A stretch of DNA of 64,000 bases from CAZQVA01 sp964596685 (GTDB lineage: Bacteria > Chlamydiota > Chlamydiia > Chlamydiales > VFKH01): positions 1-64,000 of the forward strand of contig CAZQVA010000004.1 of the NCBI GenBank assembly GCA_964596685.1. Reading direction: 5' to 3'. This document shows positions 61,023-64,000 of the stretch, one piece after another (position 1 is the stretch's first letter; each line of letters begins with the position of its first letter). A program made the position numbers and the translations under genes. Under the pieces are notes generated by a model that was given only the letters and a program-made list of their open reading frames with translations, searched no databases and was not told the origin of the DNA.

Positions 61023-61328
61023 ATGTCTGAATTCTTTGCGATCGTTTGCCGTGACAAGGCCGACACGAAGCCGACCCGCATGGCCGGGTTGAAGGAGCAT
61101 CTGGCTCACCTTGACGAAGTGTTCGACCGGGTTGCGCTGGCTTGCCCGCTCCACGGCGAGGATGGCGGTTTCGTCGGTTCGCTGGTAATTGTCAGCGCGT
61201 CCGACCGGGCCGATGCACAGGCCTTCATCGAAGCAGACCCCTATTACAAAGCGGGTATCTGGGACACGGTGGAGATCAGCCGGATCGGCGTCAAAGCTGG
61301 CAGTTGGGTGGGCGGCAAGCCCTGGTAA
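61023..61328 (+). CDS. YciI-like small protein
   Basis: The product has 101 residues, with FFAIVCRDKADTKPTRMAGL then KEHLAHLDEV, VIVSASDRADAQAFIEADPYYKAGIWDTVEISR. This is the ferredoxin-like YCII fold, with the conserved His and Asp (EHL..., ADPY) that act in lactone isomerase- or dehydrochlorinase-type relatives. An AGGAG site precedes ATG. It is the last gene of the plus operon and is followed by a hairpin terminator shared with the convergent LysR gene. It could isomerise an intermediate of the pathway. Confidence 0.88.
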   Translation: MSEFFAIVCRDKADTKPTRMAGLKEHLAHLDEVFDRVALACPLHGEDGGFVGSLVIVSASDRADAQAFIEADPYYKAGIWDTVEISRIGVKAGSWVGGKPW

Positions 61329-61337
61329 GGAATTGAT

Positions 61338-61375
61338 CTGGGCAGCAGCCGGGCTCAGGCCGTCTGGCTGCCCAG
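61338..61375. terminator. Hairpin between the convergent YciI and LysR genes
   Basis: A perfect nine-pair stem CTGGGCAGC (61338-61346) and GCTGCCCAG (61367-61375) has a 20-base loop. It overlaps the last codons of the LysR gene. There is no strong U-run, so termination efficiency is uncertain. Confidence 0.5.
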
Positions 61376-62233
61376 TTCAATCAATAGCGCCTTGATCAGG
61401 TCGTCGATCAAGGCGCGTTTGCGCCGCATCAGAAATATCGGCGTTGTCCAGGCACCATTACCCATGTCGCGCCACAGCAGGTCCGGCAGGTCTTCGCACA
61501 GCGAATGCGGCAGAATGGCGAGGCATCGGGACCGGCGCAGCGCCTGCAGCGTGAACAAGACCGATGTTGTCATGATACCGGGACGCGGAGGGGCCATCCC
61601 CGCGTTGACGAACGCTTCTCCGATCTGCGCATCCAATAACGCCGTGTTGCGGCCTATGATCCATTGAGCCTCTGCGAGATCGGCCAGGCCGCTGGCGTTC
61701 GAGAGCAGGGTATTGTCCGCAGCGCTGGTAACGCCCCATCGCTCAACTGCGAGCTGTTCAAGCAGTACGCTGTCCGTCTGCTCCGCAGTTTGCGATGAAA
61801 TGGCTACATCGATCTCTCCGCGATGAAGCTTGGCGACAAATTCCCGATCGATCCCGCTTTCGACATCGATGCGCACGCGCGGATAACGCTCGGCAAAGCG
61901 CATGACCCGGCTGCCCAGGTGGCTGGATGCGGCAATCGGGCTTAGCCCCACAACCAATCGACCGCGCTGCAAGCCTAGTTCCGCACTGGCTGCATGTCTG
62001 AGGCGGCCAGCATCTGCCAGAACCTGCCGGGCGTGTTCGGCAATGGCATCGCCTAGCCGGGACAGGACCATGCCGCGCGCTGCACGCTCGAACAGTTTTC
62101 CGCCCAGTTCCAGTTCCAGCCTGGCAAGGCTTTTGGACAGGGCCTGCTGAGTTAACCCCACGCGATCTGCGGCAAGTGTCAGGCTGCCGGCATCGACGAC
62201 GGCAAGGAAGTGGGAAAGTTGGCGCAGTTCCAT
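61355..62233 (-). CDS. LysR-family transcriptional regulator
   Basis: From ATG 62233 (MELRQLSHFLAVVDAGSLTL) the product has 292 residues. The helix-turn-helix is SLTLAADRVGLTQQALSKSLARLELELG (about 17-44), and the effector domain follows with GRLVVGLSPIAASSHLGSRV at its start. Family regulators sense a pathway metabolite and control the divergent gene, here the fumarate-reductase-like flavoprotein at 62341. A GTTGT-N8-ACAAC motif lies 20 bases upstream of its start. An upstream in-frame start at 62302 would run through that motif and is unlikely. Confidence 0.9.
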   Translation of the reverse strand: MELRQLSHFLAVVDAGSLTLAADRVGLTQQALSKSLARLELELGGKLFERAARGMVLSRLGDAIAEHARQVLADAGRLRHAASAELGLQRGRLVVGLSPIAASSHLGSRVMRFAERYPRVRIDVESGIDREFVAKLHRGEIDVAISSQTAEQTDSVLLEQLAVERWGVTSAADNTLLSNASGLADLAEAQWIIGRNTALLDAQIGEAFVNAGMAPPRPGIMTTSVLFTLQALRRSRCLAILPHSLCEDLPDLLWRDMGNGAWTTPIFLMRRKRALIDDLIKALLIELGSQTA

Positions 62234-62253
62234 AGCCAAACCATCAACCATAA

Positions 62254-62271
62254 GTTGTACAAAATGACAAC
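62254..62271. promoter_or_regulatory. Candidate LysR binding site GTTGT-N8-ACAAC
   Basis: Perfect five-base arms contain the T-N11-A pattern and are followed by the palindrome CAACCGGTTG (62268-62277). It lies between lysR and the divergent flavoprotein gene, 70 bases upstream of the latter start. Confidence 0.5.
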
Positions 62272-62340
62272 CGGTTGCTGGTTCGATCGAAGTGTACCGC
62301 ACAAGCTTGGGTCAAATGCCTTTCTTGGGAGTATTGAACC

Positions 62341-63870
62341 ATGGCTAGTCTGAACAGCGTTTCCCAGTGGGACGAAGTCGTCGATGTGTTGATCTGCGGT
62401 TACGGTTGCGCGGGTGCGTCTGCCGCCATCGAGGCTCGTGACACTGCTCCCGATGCGCGCATCCTGATCGTGGAAAAGGCGCCGCAGGAATTTGCCGGCG
62501 GTAATTGCCGCGTTTCCGGGCAGTCGCTGCTGATTTCAAAGAACAAGGACGCCCTGAAGGATTATCAGCGAAAGATGAGCGCTGCCAATCCCGTCAGCGA
62601 GGAACTGCTCGACGACTGGGCCGACCGGATGGTCAACCTTGAGCCTTGGATTCAGCAGATTGCAGCCGGCGCTGGTCAGGAATTCCTGCGCGGCACGGGT
62701 TTCACCGAGCGCGACGCTGTACTGGAATTCCCGGAACTGGGCGCGCGCGATGCCGTGGCCTACACCTCCACGATCCTGCCGATCCCGTCAGGCGTCTGGT
62801 TGGCCCTGAAGGCTAACGTGGAAAAGCGGAACGTGCCCGTCTGGTTTGATAGCCGACTTGTGGACCTCATCCAGGACCCGGACACGTTGGAAGTTTTCGG
62901 CGCGTGGATCGAACAGAACGGTCAGCGCAAGGCGATCCGCGCCGAACGCGGCGTGATTGTGGCAATCGGGGGCTATGAAGCGTCGCCCCAGATGCAGCGC
63001 GACTATTATGGCCTGTCGAACGTTGTGCCGCTGGGGACACCGTATAACACGGGGGATGGCCTGCGTATCATGCAGAAGGCTGGCGCGGGCATGTGGCATC
63101 TGCGCAATCAGGGGCAGTCGGGCGGTATCTGGCCGGGTATCCGCCAGCCGCATCAGCAGACCTGCTACTTGCGCAATTTCATGCTGCCGGCGTTCAGCTG
63201 GTTCGACGTCGACAGCGAAGGGCGTCGTTTCTACAACGAGGCGAACGAGCTGCAGTTGACCCACTACAAGGAAAAGAAGCACGGTCGTTTCGTTGATGTG
63301 CCGCTCAACGTGGCCCACCCGGTCCACATGATCTTTGACGAAACCACCCGGCAGGCAGGCAAGCTGGTGCTGGAGGTCATGACCTGGAGCGCGGTTGTCG
63401 TTGCAGAAGAATGGAGCGAGGACAACAGCGCCGAGATTGCTTCCGGCCTCATCCACAAAGCCGACACGATTGCTGAATTGGCTGCCAAGATTGGCGTCGA
63501 AGTGGCCGTTCTTGAGGAACAGGTCGCGCGTTACAACGCAAGTTGCGCCGCCGGCAACGACGAGGTTTTCGGCCGGAATGCGGAAACTCTGCTGCCGGTA
63601 GCCAACGGCCCGTTCTATGCCTTGCCGATCACGCCCGCCATTGTCTGCACCGGCGGCGGTGCACGCCGGAACATGGACGGTGTGGTTTTCGGTCATGACG
63701 ACAAGCCGATTGCGCGGCTCTACGAAGCGGGTGAACTCGGCTCGTTCATTTCCGACCTCTACCAGAACGGGTCGTACCTGACCGAAGCGATGATCACCGG
63801 CCGCGGCGCGGCGCGCAGCGTGCTGGCGCTGGCACCGTCGGTGTTGCCGGCCCCGGCAGGGCAGGCCTGA
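62341..63870 (+). CDS. Fumarate-reductase/tricarballylate-dehydrogenase-like flavoprotein
   Basis: The 509-residue FAD enzyme has an N-terminal dinucleotide motif VLICGYGCAGASAAIEARD (about 14-32), then EFAGGNCRVSGQSLL. A C-terminal stretch ICTGGGARRNMDGVV then IARLYEAGELGSFISDLYQNG is the second FAD-binding part. It resembles the flavoprotein subunit of soluble fumarate reductases, 3-ketosteroid dehydrogenases and tricarballylate dehydrogenase, which introduce or remove a C=C bond next to a carbonyl. A GGGAG site precedes ATG. It is divergent from lysR and is followed after one base by another gene. It could desaturate an acid to provide the substrate of the LeuCD-like hydratase. Confidence 0.88.
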   Translation: MASLNSVSQWDEVVDVLICGYGCAGASAAIEARDTAPDARILIVEKAPQEFAGGNCRVSGQSLLISKNKDALKDYQRKMSAANPVSEELLDDWADRMVNLEPWIQQIAAGAGQEFLRGTGFTERDAVLEFPELGARDAVAYTSTILPIPSGVWLALKANVEKRNVPVWFDSRLVDLIQDPDTLEVFGAWIEQNGQRKAIRAERGVIVAIGGYEASPQMQRDYYGLSNVVPLGTPYNTGDGLRIMQKAGAGMWHLRNQGQSGGIWPGIRQPHQQTCYLRNFMLPAFSWFDVDSEGRRFYNEANELQLTHYKEKKHGRFVDVPLNVAHPVHMIFDETTRQAGKLVLEVMTWSAVVVAEEWSEDNSAEIASGLIHKADTIAELAAKIGVEVAVLEEQVARYNASCAAGNDEVFGRNAETLLPVANGPFYALPITPAIVCTGGGARRNMDGVVFGHDDKPIARLYEAGELGSFISDLYQNGSYLTEAMITGRGAARSVLALAPSVLPAPAGQA

Positions 63871-63871
63871 G

Positions 63872-64000
63872 ATGCTGGTCAAGACTCCCGCAATCAAGCT
63901 GGGCGTCGAAGTGCGCGAAAGCCGGGTGGAGGATGGGCGCCTCATCCTCACCGGTGTCGCCAACGCGATGCCTTGTACGGTCGAGATCGGAGGAAAGGAG
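63872..64000 (+). CDS. Partial small protein following the flavoprotein (runs off the window)
   Basis: An ATG at 63872, one base after the flavoprotein stop, opens a frame that continues to the end of the window (MLVKTPAIKLGVEVRESRVE and on). The visible 43 residues are soluble and beta-rich. Tight coupling to the flavoprotein suggests a partner or small subunit. The family cannot be called from this fragment. Confidence 0.6.
   Translation, partial: MLVKTPAIKLGVEVRESRVEDGRLILTGVANAMPCTVEIGGKE

Noticed and set aside
1..64000. CRISPR arrays, rRNA and tRNA genes
   Set aside because: No regularly spaced direct repeats and no intact structural RNA gene were found by reading.

Overview
The window reads as an accessory region (plasmid or integrated island) of a high-GC alphaproteobacterium, most likely a sphingomonad. 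This rests on gene style: the four-gene DUF2924/serine-recombinase module, codon use, and the mixture of nar/moa genes with aromatic-type catabolic genes. It is a mosaic of at least four blocks separated by insertion sequences, truncated genes and repeats. I ran no database search, so family names come from motif recognition.

Layout. (1) 1-1.7 kb: the tail of a plasmid transfer-type region on the minus strand (a 5'-truncated gene, an acidic protein with the same C-terminal tail, and a 56-residue zinc-ribbon membrane protein). (2) 2.3-6.3 kb: a TetR-controlled ABC exporter operon (TetR, membrane fusion protein, permease, ATPase), whose divergent neighbour is cut after about 26 codons by an IS6-family remnant. 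(3) 6.5-28.1 kb: an anaerobic nitrate respiration island. It holds class II ribonucleotide reductase nrdJ, nnrS and a small membrane partner, an outer-membrane porin, a cysteine-free Crp/Fnr (DNR-type) regulator, a fused NarK1-NarK2 transporter, narGHJI, a parvulin, moaA-moaD-moaE-moaB-moaC-moeA, mobA, and a TSUP permease. Three near-perfect FNR/DNR boxes sit at nrdJ, at the porin/nnrS divergent promoter and at the dnr/narK divergent promoter, so the island looks like one small anaerobic regulon. It makes nitrate reductase and its molybdopterin cofactor; no nitrite, NO or N2O reductase is present in the window. (4) 28.3-29.7 kb: an IS256-family element with perfect 30-bp ends but no target duplication. 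(5) 29.9-43.7 kb: a replication/mobility/defence block with a large prim-pol/Toprim/helicase protein, an unknown gene, the recombinase module, a divergent DUF6602 nuclease-like and SIR2 pair (a defence candidate), and a DUF1778/GNAT toxin-antitoxin pair. A shared palindrome lies upstream of the first two genes. (6) 43.65-44.46 kb: a complete IS6-family element that truncates a gene on each side and has no target duplication, so it marks a recombination junction.

(7) 44.5-64 kb: a catabolic cluster. A five-gene minus-strand operon (isochorismatase-fold amidase, two PuuE-type polysaccharide-deacetylase-fold hydrolases, aldehyde dehydrogenase, alcohol dehydrogenase) faces a long plus-strand operon (alpha/beta hydrolase, small DUF, LeuC/LeuD-like hydratase, HMG-CoA-lyase-like enzyme, CaiB CoA-transferase, DUF1838 protein, membrane protein, FAD oxidase, YciI-like protein). 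These are followed by a LysR regulator and a fumarate-reductase-like flavoprotein. The enzyme types fit a route in which a cyclic imide or pyridine-ring cleavage product is opened and deamidated to a maleate-type diacid, hydrated to an (alkyl)malate, activated with CoA and cleaved. This is inference, and the substrate is unknown. Two divergent promoters in the block share a TGTCYGGACA palindrome, which suggests a common regulator outside the window.

Two diverged copies of a roughly 200-bp sequence (about 1.75 and 42.1 kb), which look like decayed tRNA-type attachment scars, bracket blocks 2-5. No intact rRNA, tRNA or CRISPR array was seen.
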